Part shown: piece by piece, positions 48,436 through 56,813 of the stretch
Layout: each line of letters opens with the position of its first letter
Position numbering within the stretch: the stretch's first letter is position 1
DNA from: Mesorhizobium sophorae
GTDB lineage: Bacteria; Pseudomonadota; Alphaproteobacteria; Rhizobiales; Rhizobiaceae
Assembly (NCBI RefSeq): GCF_002270415.1
Contig: NZ_NNRI01000007.1
Span: forward strand, 434,001 to 498,000
Reading direction: 5' to 3'
Length of the DNA stretch: 64,000 nt
Notes under the pieces: model-generated
What the model was told of the DNA's origin: nothing
What the model saw: the letters and a program-made list of their open reading frames with translations, nothing else
The model's database searches: none
Translations under genes and position numbers: made by a program

Positions 48436-49441
48436 CGTGCACATCAAGAATGTGAGCAAGAGTTTTGGCGACCATGTCGCCGTCAACGGGCTCGACCTCT
48501 CCATAGCCGATGGCGAGTTCGTCGTGCTGCTCGGGCCGACCGGCGCCGGCAAGACGACGACGCTGCGGCTGATCGCCGGGCTAGAGCGGCCGGATGCCGG
48601 CACCATCGAAATCGGCGGCCACAATGCCACGACGCTGTCGCCGGCCGAGCGCGACACCGCCTTCGTGTTCCAGCAATACTCGCTCTATCCGCATTTGTCG
48701 GTGTTCGACAACCTTGCCTTCCCGCTGCGTTCGCCGGCACGAAGGATGCCGGAAGAGCAGATTCGCCGCCGGGTCGAGGAAGTGGCGAAGATGGTGCGCA
48801 TCCACCACAAGCTCGCCAACCGCTCGACCAAGCTGTCGGGCGGCGAAATGCAGCGCGTCGCCATCGGCCGAGCGCTGGTGCGCAAGCCTTCCATCTATCT
48901 GATGGACGAGCCGCTGTCGTCGCTCGATGCCAAGTTGCGGGCGGATCTCAGGCTCGAACTGAAACGCATCCAGGCCGAGCTCGGCGCCACCATGCTCTAT
49001 GTCACGCATGACCAGATCGAGGCTATGACGATGGCCGACCGCATCGGCATCCTTGCCGATGGCGTGCTGGTGCAGATCGGCTCGCCCCGTACGATCTATT
49101 CGGAGCCGGCAAACCTGCATGTCGCGGCCAGGCTCGGCCAGCCGGCGATCAATCTTCTGCCAACCGGGCTGCTGCCCGATGGCGGCGCGCCGGCCGGGAC
49201 CAGGACCATCGGCGCGCGCACCGAACATCTGTCGATCGAGAAGGCCGCGAACGGCCACGCCGACGGCGTCGTCGACTGGGTCGAGCATCTCGGCGACCAG
49301 AACCATCTGCATGTGACCGTGGGGACCAGGAAACTGGTGACGCTGACCGATCCCGAAACGGATCTGGGGCAAGGCGACAGGGTGGTGATCCGCTACCGGT
49401 CGCCGCTCTATTTTGGTGCCGACGGACAAAGGCTGATGTGA
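48428..49441 (+). CDS. ABC transporter ATPase 2
   Basis: A 337-residue CUT1-type ATPase. Walker A is GPTGAGKT, the Q-loop is in FQQYSLYPH, the signature is LSGGEMQRVAIGRAL, Walker B is IYLMDEPLSSLDAKLR, and the H-loop is YVTHDQIEAM. A C-terminal TOBE-like domain follows (RTIGARTEHLSIEKA). It should pair with the preceding ATPase as an asymmetric heterodimer driving the two permeases. It starts inside the end of the preceding gene. Confidence 0.93.
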   Translation: MADVHIKNVSKSFGDHVAVNGLDLSIADGEFVVLLGPTGAGKTTTLRLIAGLERPDAGTIEIGGHNATTLSPAERDTAFVFQQYSLYPHLSVFDNLAFPLRSPARRMPEEQIRRRVEEVAKMVRIHHKLANRSTKLSGGEMQRVAIGRALVRKPSIYLMDEPLSSLDAKLRADLRLELKRIQAELGATMLYVTHDQIEAMTMADRIGILADGVLVQIGSPRTIYSEPANLHVAARLGQPAINLLPTGLLPDGGAPAGTRTIGARTEHLSIEKAANGHADGVVDWVEHLGDQNHLHVTVGTRKLVTLTDPETDLGQGDRVVIRYRSPLYFGADGQRLM

Positions 49442-49521
49442 ACGGTTTTCGGTGTTTCCCTGCCAAGGGGTCAACACCGGCTTCTGATTGATGACTGCAG
49501 ACAAGTGACTGGACGAATTCG

Positions 49522-51165
49522 ATGAAGCACTTTTTCAATCGCAGGGAAACGATCGTCACCGAGGCGCTGGACGGCCTCTTGCGGACCATTGGCGCAGGCG
49601 ACCTCGCGCGGCTCGACGGCTATCCCGAGATCAAGGTCGTCCTGCGCGCCGACTGGGACAAGACCAACGTCAGCGTCGTCTCCGGCGGCGGCGCCGGGCA
49701 CGAGCCGTCACATGCCGGCTTCGTCGGCAAGGGCATGCTGACGGCGGCGGTTTCGGGCGAGATCTTTGCGTCGCCAAGCGTCGAAGCGGTGCTGGCGGCC
49801 ATTCGCGCCGTCACCGGCCCGGCCGGCTGCCTGCTGATCGTCAAGAACTATACCGGCGACCGCCTCAATTTCGGTCTGGCGGCCGAGAAGGCGCGCGCCG
49901 AAGGCTTTCGCGTCGAGATGGTGATCGTCGCCGACGATATCGCGCTCCCCGACATTGCCCAGCCGCGCGGCGTTGCCGGCACCTTGTTCGTGCACAAGAT
50001 ATCAGGCCATCTGTCGGAAGCCGGCCACGATTTGGCTGATATCGCGGCGGCCGCGCGAGCCGCGGCGAAGGACATCGTGTCGCTCGGCATGTCGCTGTCG
50101 TCCTGCTCGATCCCTGGCCAGCCGCACGAAGACAGATTTGGCGAAAACAACGGCGAGCTCGGCCTCGGCATTCATGGTGAGCCCGGCGTCGAGCGGATTG
50201 CCGTGCAAAGCGCCGACAGGCTGGTCGCGATCATGGCGGAGCGGCTTGCGGCACGGCTCGATCCTGCGGCCTGCCATGCCTTGCTGATCAACAATCTCGG
50301 CTCCGTGCCGCCGCTCGAAATGTCGCTTGTCGCCAATGCGGTGCTTGCTTCGCCGCTGGCCAAGACCATCAAGCTCACGATCGGCCCAGGACCGCTGATG
50401 ACGGCGCTCAACATGAACGGCTTCTCGCTGTCGCTGATCCGGCTCGACGCCGTGCGCGAGAAAGCCCTGCTGGCGCCGGTTGGTCCGCACGCCTGGATGC
50501 CGGCAAAGCCTGTTGTATCGCCCTCGGTCGTGCCCATCGCGAAACCAGCTGCTGAAGGCGCGGCGCGCAAACCCAGCCAGGATGCCCGCACCCGACGGCT
50601 TGTCGCCGCCATCTGCGAAAGGCTGATCGCGCTCGAAGGCACTTTGAACGGGCTGGACGCCAAGGCGGGAGACGGCGACACCGGTTCGACGGTGGCGACA
50701 GGCGCGCGCAGCGTGCTCGAGCGGCTTGATACGCTGCCACTTGCCGATCCTGCGGCCACCCTTGGCGCGGTGGGCGACATCCTGAGCGCGTCCATGGGCG
50801 GCTCCAGCGGGGTGCTGCTGTCGATCTTCTTCACCGCGGCGGCGCAGGCCCTGGATGGCGGCGCTAACGTGGCCAAGGCGCTGCTTGCCGGTCTCGAACG
50901 GATGACTTTCTATGGCGGCGCGGAGGTCGGCGACCGCACTATGATCGATGCCCTGGAGCCTGCCCTGAAAGCGCTCGACGCCGGTGGCCTGGAGGAAGCG
51001 GCAACAGCGGCTCGACGCGGTGCCGAGGCCACGTCCGCCATGGACAGGGCGAAAGCCGGGCGGTCCGCCTATGTCGGCAGCAAACTGCAGGGCGTGGTCG
51101 ACCCCGGCGCCTATGCGGTGGCCGAGGCCTTTGCGGCCGCGGCCGCGCTGCTTGCAGCGGCCTGA
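49522..51165 (+). CDS. Dihydroxyacetone kinase, fused DhaK-DhaL type (ATP-dependent)
   Basis: A 547-residue fusion. The DhaK part (about 1-330) has SVVSGGGAGHEPSHAGFVGK and the substrate-binding histidine in LGLGIHGEPG (His218), which holds dihydroxyacetone as a hemiaminal. A Pro/Ala linker leads to the DhaL part (about 355-547) with the Mg-nucleotide loop DAKAGDGDTGSTVATGA. The single-chain layout is that of ATP-dependent enzymes (as in Citrobacter or yeast) rather than the PTS type. It starts 80 bases after the ATPase gene. A separate PTS-type set follows, so the operon codes for two kinases of the same class; their substrates may differ. Confidence 0.92.
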   Translation: MKHFFNRRETIVTEALDGLLRTIGAGDLARLDGYPEIKVVLRADWDKTNVSVVSGGGAGHEPSHAGFVGKGMLTAAVSGEIFASPSVEAVLAAIRAVTGPAGCLLIVKNYTGDRLNFGLAAEKARAEGFRVEMVIVADDIALPDIAQPRGVAGTLFVHKISGHLSEAGHDLADIAAAARAAAKDIVSLGMSLSSCSIPGQPHEDRFGENNGELGLGIHGEPGVERIAVQSADRLVAIMAERLAARLDPAACHALLINNLGSVPPLEMSLVANAVLASPLAKTIKLTIGPGPLMTALNMNGFSLSLIRLDAVREKALLAPVGPHAWMPAKPVVSPSVVPIAKPAAEGAARKPSQDARTRRLVAAICERLIALEGTLNGLDAKAGDGDTGSTVATGARSVLERLDTLPLADPAATLGAVGDILSASMGGSSGVLLSIFFTAAAQALDGGANVAKALLAGLERMTFYGGAEVGDRTMIDALEPALKALDAGGLEEAATAARRGAEATSAMDRAKAGRSAYVGSKLQGVVDPGAYAVAEAFAAAAALLAAA

Positions 51166-51237
51166 CGCATGCTTCAGTTGTCGAATGAAAATTCTTTCGC
51201 TACTGCCGGCAGGGTGGGAACCAGGAATTTGGCTGAC

Positions 51238-51840
51238 ATGGCGGCGTTGAACCTTTCCAGGCTGATCGTGGCGGCCGCGGATACGATTGTCGCTCACGCC
51301 GAGGAGTTGACAGCGCTGGACCAGGCGATCGGCGACGGCGACCACGGGCTGAACATGAAGCGCGGCTTCGAGGCGGTACGCAGCGAGGCCGAGGCGTTTG
51401 CTGCCAAACCGCTGCCCGAGGCGCTCAAGGCGATCGGCACCAAGCTGGTGATGACGGTCGGCGGCGCTTCCGGTCCGCTGTTTGGCACCTTGTTCATGGC
51501 GCTCGGCAAGGAGATTTCCGCCGCGCCCGATCGCGCCAATCTGAGCCTGGCTTTCGGCAAGGCGATCGAGGCGGTGGCGGCGCGGGGCAAGTCGCAGGTC
51601 GGGCAGAAGACGATGCTCGACGTGCTGCAGCCTGTGCATGAGGCGCTGCTGCGGGGAAAGACGGCGACGGAAATCGCCGATAGCGCCGACGCCGCCGCCG
51701 AAGCGACCGTACCGATGAAGGCCTTGCGTGGGCGCGCCTCGTTCCTCGGCGACCGCTCGATCGGCCATATGGATGCCGGCGCGCGTTCGACCGCGCTTCT
51801 GGTGCGGACAGTGGCCGAAACCGTCGGGGAAAGCGCATGA
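51238..51840 (+). CDS. dhaL: Dihydroxyacetone kinase subunit DhaL (PTS type)
   Basis: A 200-residue ADP-binding subunit. The nucleotide loop is DQAIGDGDHGLNMKRGF, the later segment GGASGPLFGTLFMALG, and the end RSIGHMDAGARSTALLV. DhaL keeps ADP/ATP as a bound cofactor and is rephosphorylated by DhaM. The ATG at 51238 begins the conserved first helix; a longer frame from 51169 would add 23 residues. Its stop overlaps the dhaM start (ATGA). Confidence 0.93.
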   Translation: MAALNLSRLIVAAADTIVAHAEELTALDQAIGDGDHGLNMKRGFEAVRSEAEAFAAKPLPEALKAIGTKLVMTVGGASGPLFGTLFMALGKEISAAPDRANLSLAFGKAIEAVAARGKSQVGQKTMLDVLQPVHEALLRGKTATEIADSADAAAEATVPMKALRGRASFLGDRSIGHMDAGARSTALLVRTVAETVGESA

Positions 51841-52226
51841 GCAATGTCGGCATCGTCATCGTTTCGCATTCGCCGCTCGTCGCCGAGGGCACGGCCGACA
51901 TGGTGCGGCAGATGGTGGGCGACGAAGTGCCGCTTGCATGGTGCGGCGGAAACGGCCATGGCGGGCTCGGCACCAATGTCGAGGCGATCATGAACGCCAT
52001 CGACAGGGCCTGGTCGGAAGCCGGCGTCGCCATCCTGGTCGATCTCGGCGGCGCCGAGACCAACAGCGAAATGGCGGTGGAGATGATCGGCGAGCCGCGT
52101 GCGCAGAAGATCATCGTCTGCAACGCGCCGATCGTCGAAGGCGCGGTGATGGCGGCGACCGAGGCGTCCGGCGGCGCCTCGCTACGCGAAGTGGTGGCGA
52201 CGGCGCACGAATTGTCGCCGTCGTGA
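51837..52226 (+). CDS. dhaM: DhaM, PTS EIIA component for dihydroxyacetone phosphorylation
   Basis: A 129-residue single-domain EIIA of the mannose type. The phosphorylated His is His11 in GIVIVSHSPLVAEG, with ILVDLGGAETNSEMA as the second conserved part. E. coli DhaM has EIIA, HPr and truncated EI domains in one chain; here the same parts are separate neighbouring genes. It takes phosphate from HPr and passes it to ADP on DhaL. Confidence 0.92.
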   Translation: MSNVGIVIVSHSPLVAEGTADMVRQMVGDEVPLAWCGGNGHGGLGTNVEAIMNAIDRAWSEAGVAILVDLGGAETNSEMAVEMIGEPRAQKIIVCNAPIVEGAVMAATEASGGASLREVVATAHELSPS

Positions 52227-52247
52227 ACGAACGGGAACTTTAAAGAC

Positions 52248-52550
52248 ATGTCCGCAGCCGCCGAAGCGACCGTCCTGATCACCCACGAGGTGGGTCTGCA
52301 TGCGCGTCCTTCGGTGAAGTTCACCAAGCTGGCCAAGACCTTCGCCGCCGAGGTGGAAATAGCGCTGGCCGCCAACGGGCCATGGTTCGACGCCAAGAGC
52401 ATCGTCAAGGTGATGGCCACCAAGGCGCCGAAGGGCACGGTGCTGCACATCCGCGCCAGCGGCGATGGCGCCGATGATGCCGTCGACGCGCTGGTCGAAC
52501 TGGTGCGGCGCGATTTCGACGAAGGCGCGGACCATGTCCGAACCGCTTAG
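52248..52550 (+). CDS. HPr-family phosphocarrier protein
   Basis: A 100-residue HPr. The active histidine is His18 in HEVGLHARPSVKF. The regulatory-serine region reads DAKSIVKVMA, with Ser in the position that HPr kinase uses. It should carry phosphate from the adjoining Enzyme I to DhaM. It is distinct from the nitrogen-PTS NPr that Rhizobiales also have elsewhere. The Enzyme I gene begins within its last 17 bases. Confidence 0.93.
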   Translation: MSAAAEATVLITHEVGLHARPSVKFTKLAKTFAAEVEIALAANGPWFDAKSIVKVMATKAPKGTVLHIRASGDGADDAVDALVELVRRDFDEGADHVRTA

Positions 52551-54150
52551 GCTGCAAGGCATTTCGGCCTCGGCCGGTTATGCCGAGGGACCGCTGTTCG
52601 ACCTCGACCAGATTGCAATTGCCTACGCCTGCAAGGAAAATGCTGCCGACGAGAAGGCTGCGCTCGAGACCGCAATCGACGTTGCGACGGGCCGTCTCGC
52701 CGCATTGATCAAAATCGCCGACGGTGACGCCGCCGACATCCTCGAATTTCAGATCGCCATGCTGGAGGACGACGCGTTGAGCGGCCCGGCTTTTGCTGCG
52801 ATTGCCTCTGGACACCCCGCCGATGCGGCATGGCGACAGGCGCTGGATGTGGAAATCGCCGGCTACGAGACCTCGGATCAAGACTATTTCCGCGCCCGTG
52901 CGGCCGACATACGCGACATCAGGGACCAGGTGCTGCGGGCGCTGACCGAGGATGGCGGGGTTCAAGCACCATCCGGCGCCATCCTCTACGGCGAGGACAT
53001 CGCGCCGACGCGTTTTCTCGAAACCGACTGGAGTGGCGGTGGCGGCATCGCGCTGAAGGCGGGCAGCACGGCGAGCCATGTCGCCATGCTGGCGCGCTCG
53101 CGCGGCGTACCCATGGTTGTTGGGCTTGGGGTGGTGGGGCTTGGCAACGCGCCCGCCAATCTTGCCGGCATAGCACTGCTCGATGCCGAACATGGCGGCA
53201 TCGTGCTGTCGCCTTCCAAGGCCGAGATCGACGCCTTTCGCCAATCGTCGTCGTTGTTCTCGGCGCGCCGCGACCGGGCCGGGATTTTTCTGGCGCGGCC
53301 GGCGGTGACCAGGACCGGGATAGCGGTGCGGGTGCAGGTCAACATCGCCGACCCGTCCGACGTCGACGGCATCGACATCGCCACCTGCGACGGTGTCGGC
53401 CTGATGCGCACCGAATTCCTGTTCGGAAAGACGTTGCCCGATGAGGAAACGCAGTATCGCGCCTATCGAAAGGTGCTGGAATGGGCCGGCGACAAGCCGG
53501 TGACGATCCGCACCGTCGATGCCGGCGGCGACAAGCCAGTGCCCGGCTTCACCGTCGAGGAAGGCAATCCATTCCTCGGCCTGCGCGGCATCAGGCTGTC
53601 GCTGGCGCGGCCGGAAGTGTTTCGTGTACAAATCCGGGCACTGCTGCGCGCCGCCGTGCACGGCAGTCTGAAAGTGATGTTCCCGATGATCGCCATTGTG
53701 GAGGAATACAGACAGGCAGCGGCGATGTTCGCCGAAGAGCAGGCAGCGCTTGCCGCGCGCGGCATCGCGCAACAGATGCCGCCGCTCGGCATCATGGTCG
53801 AGGTGCCTTCGGTGGCGATCGTGCCCGAGGCCTTTGCCGAGGCCGCCTTCTTCTCAATCGGCTCCAACGACCTGACCCAATATGTCATGGCGGCTGCCCG
53901 CGACAACGCTCTGGTGGCGCACCTCAATTCGGTCCGCCATCCAGCCGTGCTGCGGCTGATCGCTGCGGTGACCGCGTTTGGCCTGCGCGAAGAAATCCCG
54001 GTCAGCCTGTGCGGCGACGCCGGCGGTGACCCGGCCGCGATCCCGTCGCTGCTCGAGGCCGGCCTGCGCGATCTGTCCGTCGCTCCGGCGCAACTCGCCA
54101 TGGCCAAGGCGGCGATCGCGGATGTTACGATCGAGGCGCAGCCGGCATGA
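52534..54150 (+). CDS. Phosphoenolpyruvate-protein phosphotransferase (PTS Enzyme I)
   Basis: A 538-residue Enzyme I. The N-terminal domain has the phosphohistidine in LKAGSTASHVAMLARSRGVP (His182). The C-terminal PEP-binding barrel has GVGLMRTEFLF, GLRGIRLSLARPEVF, FFSIGSNDLTQYVMAAARDN and the catalytic Cys in VSLCGDAGG. There is no GAF domain, so it is not the nitrogen-PTS PtsP. It starts with MSEPLRLQG at 52534, overlapping the HPr gene. It uses PEP to feed the HPr-DhaM-DhaL relay. Confidence 0.93.
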   Translation: MSEPLRLQGISASAGYAEGPLFDLDQIAIAYACKENAADEKAALETAIDVATGRLAALIKIADGDAADILEFQIAMLEDDALSGPAFAAIASGHPADAAWRQALDVEIAGYETSDQDYFRARAADIRDIRDQVLRALTEDGGVQAPSGAILYGEDIAPTRFLETDWSGGGGIALKAGSTASHVAMLARSRGVPMVVGLGVVGLGNAPANLAGIALLDAEHGGIVLSPSKAEIDAFRQSSSLFSARRDRAGIFLARPAVTRTGIAVRVQVNIADPSDVDGIDIATCDGVGLMRTEFLFGKTLPDEETQYRAYRKVLEWAGDKPVTIRTVDAGGDKPVPGFTVEEGNPFLGLRGIRLSLARPEVFRVQIRALLRAAVHGSLKVMFPMIAIVEEYRQAAAMFAEEQAALAARGIAQQMPPLGIMVEVPSVAIVPEAFAEAAFFSIGSNDLTQYVMAAARDNALVAHLNSVRHPAVLRLIAAVTAFGLREEIPVSLCGDAGGDPAAIPSLLEAGLRDLSVAPAQLAMAKAAIADVTIEAQPA

Positions 54151-54569
54151 TCGACAAAATGCCTGAAGCCGGTTCCGAAGAGGCAATCCGCGCCTATAAG
54201 ACGATCCTGTCGCATGTCATCGACCAGCGACCGTCCGGCATGCGCCAGCGGCTTGCCGATGCGCTTGGCAAGCACCGCAGCTTCGTCACGCAGATTTCCA
54301 GCCCGGCCTATTCGATCCCGATACCGTCAAAGCATTTGCCTTCGATCTTTTCCGTCTGCCATTTCAGCCCCGCGGAGCGCGATCAGTTTCTTGCCGCCTA
54401 CCATCAGGCGCATCCGGGGAAAATGTCTGTGGCGGCAGGCATGCGCAAGACACGGCATGTTTCACTCATCGTGCCCGATTTCGGCGACGACAAGCAGAAC
54501 GCAGCGCTCGATCGGGCAGTGAATGATTTTATCCAGAAGATCACCAGCATCACCGGCAAGGGTGGCTGA
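54147..54569 (+). CDS. Small conserved protein of the dha operon, function unknown
   Basis: A 140-residue soluble protein. The first part (RQRLADALGKHRSFVTQISS) resembles a helix-turn-helix, and the middle, SIPIPSKHLPSIFSVCHFS then PAERDQFLAAY, is well structured. The end is alternating (HVSLIVPDFGDDKQNAALD). It starts inside the stop of the Enzyme I gene (ATGA), so it is translated with the relay. It could be a DNA-binding regulator or an accessory factor of the kinase; I do not recognise it as a proven family. Confidence 0.75.
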   Translation: MIDKMPEAGSEEAIRAYKTILSHVIDQRPSGMRQRLADALGKHRSFVTQISSPAYSIPIPSKHLPSIFSVCHFSPAERDQFLAAYHQAHPGKMSVAAGMRKTRHVSLIVPDFGDDKQNAALDRAVNDFIQKITSITGKGG

Positions 54570-54614
54570 TCCGTCAGAGCGGTTCAACAAGGCCCATTTC
54601 GGGAGGAGACGGCC

Positions 54615-55601
54615 GTGAAGAAATTTATGAATTCGGTGGACACGGTGCTGACCGAAAGCCTCGACGGCTTCGTTGCCGCCCATGCCGACATCCTGGTGCT
54701 TGGCGAGGAACATAAATTCGTCCGCCGCAAGACCTTGCAGCCTGGCAAGGTGGCGCTGATCTCCGGCGGCGGCTCCGGCCACGAGCCGCTGCATGGCGGC
54801 TTTGTCGGCCACGGCATGCTTGACGCCGCCTGCCCCGGCCAGGTGTTCACCTCACCGACGCCGGACCAGATGCTGGCGGCGGCGGAGGCCGTCGACACCG
54901 GCGCCGGCTGCCTGTTCATCGTCAAGAACTATGAGGGCGACGTGATGAACTTCGAGATGGCGGCTGAAATGTCGGGAGGCGTCGTGCAAATCGTCACCAA
55001 TGACGATGTCGCCGTCGAGAATTCGTCCTACACGACCGGCCGGCGCGGCGTCGCTGGCACGCTGGTGGTGGAAAAGATCGTCGGCGCGGCGGCCGAGCAT
55101 GGCCTGGCGCTGGCGCCGCTGAAGGCGCTGGGCGAACGCGTCAACGCTGCTACCCGCTCGATGGGCGTGGCGCTGACCAGTTGCACCGTGCCGGCCGCCG
55201 GCAAGCCGACTTTCGACATCGGCGACGGCGAGATGGAGTTCGGCGTCGGCATCCATGGCGAGCCCGGACGGCGACGAGACACATTGAAAAGCGCCGATGC
55301 GATTGCCGAGGAAATTTGTGCCGCGATCCTTGGCGATCTCGGCGACGGAGCCAAGGGCCCGGCGCTGCTGTTCGTCAACGGTTTTGGCGGCACGCCGCTG
55401 ATGGAACTCTACCTCATGTACAACAGCGCGCGGCGGATTTTCGAGAAGCATGGCGTGACGGTGACCCGTTCGCTGGTCGGCTCCTATGTCACCTCCCTGG
55501 ACATGGCCGGCTGCTCGATCACGTTGACGATGCTCGACGCGGAAACGACTGCGTTCTGGGATGCGCCGGTGCACACCGCTGCGCTGCGCTGGGGCATGTA
55601 A
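54615..55601 (+). CDS. dhaK: Dihydroxyacetone kinase subunit DhaK (PTS type)
   Basis: A 328-residue substrate-binding subunit. Conserved parts are LISGGGSGHEPLHGGFVGHG, IVKNYEGDVMNFEMA and VGIHGEPG with the substrate-binding His214. Phosphate moves from PEP through Enzyme I, HPr, DhaM and DhaL to dihydroxyacetone bound here. The start has GGGAGGAG upstream. It is the last gene of the run; a 169-base gap with no clear terminator follows before the small ORF at 55771. Confidence 0.94.
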   Translation: MKKFMNSVDTVLTESLDGFVAAHADILVLGEEHKFVRRKTLQPGKVALISGGGSGHEPLHGGFVGHGMLDAACPGQVFTSPTPDQMLAAAEAVDTGAGCLFIVKNYEGDVMNFEMAAEMSGGVVQIVTNDDVAVENSSYTTGRRGVAGTLVVEKIVGAAAEHGLALAPLKALGERVNAATRSMGVALTSCTVPAAGKPTFDIGDGEMEFGVGIHGEPGRRRDTLKSADAIAEEICAAILGDLGDGAKGPALLFVNGFGGTPLMELYLMYNSARRIFEKHGVTVTRSLVGSYVTSLDMAGCSITLTMLDAETTAFWDAPVHTAALRWGM

Positions 55602-55770
55602 TCTTCTGCGAAGCCCGCGGCAGGAACACGCCCGCCGCCGGCTTCCAGCAGGTATCGTCCCAGAAATAGTCTTCTTCGCGATGCGGGAGCGCCCGACCCG
55701 TCCGGGCCAGACTGTTGCTTTTCTTCCCCTAAGTAAGGTAAAGACTCCTCGGGCCTTCGGGAGATAGCGT

Positions 55771-55887
55771 ATGCGTTACAATTGGGAGCGGGCTCCGACG
55801 AGCTTCGAACGTCACAGAAAAGCCCTGGCGACAGCCATTTTGATCTTCGGTGGCATCGGCCTCATGCTTGTGGCTTTGCCGATCTAG
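55771..55887 (+). CDS. Putative 38-residue membrane protein
   Basis: An ATG at 55771 with GGGAGA 7 bases before it opens a 38-codon frame. A polar, basic start (RYNWERAPTSFERHRK) is followed by one hydrophobic helix (ALATAILIFGGIGLMLVAL) and a stop. The charge layout and ribosome site suit a small single-span inner-membrane protein. No family is recognised. The stop lies 15 bases before the end of the convergent DUF2259 gene. Confidence 0.45.
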   Translation: MRYNWERAPTSFERHRKALATAILIFGGIGLMLVALPI

Positions 55888-55901
55888 GGCAATCGACTTT
55901 G

Positions 55902-56699
55902 TCAGCGCGGTTGGCCGGTCACCGCAATGAAGCGGCGGTCGCGGCCCTCGAAGCCCTGGCTGAAGCGCTGCACCAGCACCACAATGACGGTGGGCTTGCC
56001 TGCCGGGGTGAATTCGTAGGATTCCGACAGGCTGTAGGAGGTCGGGCAATTTCTCGAGCCCGGCACGGTCTTGTCCTCGTGCAAGACCTTGAACGGCTTG
56101 CCGTCCTGCCCTTGCAGCGTCAGCTGGAAGCCGAGCGCCTTGCCCGATATGTCGCCTTGCTGTGTGGCGTCGAAACTCGCTGAACAGTCTGTGGTGCTGC
56201 TGGCCAGGATCTGGTCGAGCTGGATGGTCGAAATGTCGAGTTGGTCATAGAGCGGCGAAAGCCATTTCTGCGACACCTGCTCGAGGCGGGAAATGTCGTT
56301 GTAGGCAACCATCTCATCGGGAAAGGTGAACTTGTCGGAAGCCGTCTGCTCGCCGCGCGATGCGACGGCGTATTTGGCAAGGATGGGCGCCGCCTTGGCG
56401 GCGGCCTGTGCCCTTGCCTGCTCGAGGGTCAGTGTCGCCTCCTCGGACTCGTCGACGACGAGGATCGGCTTGCCGCCAACGAAGGCGTCGGTACGGGTGT
56501 CGATGATGTCGATCTGCGAATAGCCGGAGTTGGAGGCGCCGGCGTCGAGCGTTCCGTATTGCTCGAAGGCGAAATAGTTGCCGTCGGGCGAAAAACCGAT
56601 GATGCGCCGTGCCGCCGCATCGCCAGCCCAGGCGGCGGACGCGGCCGTCAATGACAGTGCCGCCAGCACGGCCGCCCCAATCCGATATCGCAATTTCAT
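55902..56699 (-). CDS. DUF2259-containing secreted protein
   Basis: A 265-residue exported protein. The signal peptide is RYRIGAAVLAALSLTAASAA with AWAGD at the cut. The mature start, RRIIGFSPDGNYFAFEQYG, is typical of DUF2259 proteins of Rhizobiales and resembles a beta-propeller-like WD40/TolB strand. Two cysteine-containing segments (TTDCSASFD and SRNCPTSYS) may form a disulphide. The function is unknown. It is read toward the dha operon and away from prpE. Confidence 0.85.
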   Translation of the reverse strand: MKLRYRIGAAVLAALSLTAASAAWAGDAAARRIIGFSPDGNYFAFEQYGTLDAGASNSGYSQIDIIDTRTDAFVGGKPILVVDESEEATLTLEQARAQAAAKAAPILAKYAVASRGEQTASDKFTFPDEMVAYNDISRLEQVSQKWLSPLYDQLDISTIQLDQILASSTTDCSASFDATQQGDISGKALGFQLTLQGQDGKPFKVLHEDKTVPGSRNCPTSYSLSESYEFTPAGKPTVIVVLVQRFSQGFEGRDRRFIAVTGQPR

Positions 56700-56813
56700 C
56701 GCAGCTTGCCCCCAAGCGCCAGATCGATGCCGGCCGCACAATGGCGCACATTTGCGGCCAAGGTTAGAGCGCGCTATTTGGTGGGAAGAAAAACATTCCT
56801 GGGGAGGTGTCGG

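Noticed and set aside
51169..51237. Upstream extension of DhaL or a separate short peptide
   Set aside because: The extra residues are not part of the DhaL fold; the ATG at 51238 starts the conserved helix and no good ribosome site supports the upstream start.
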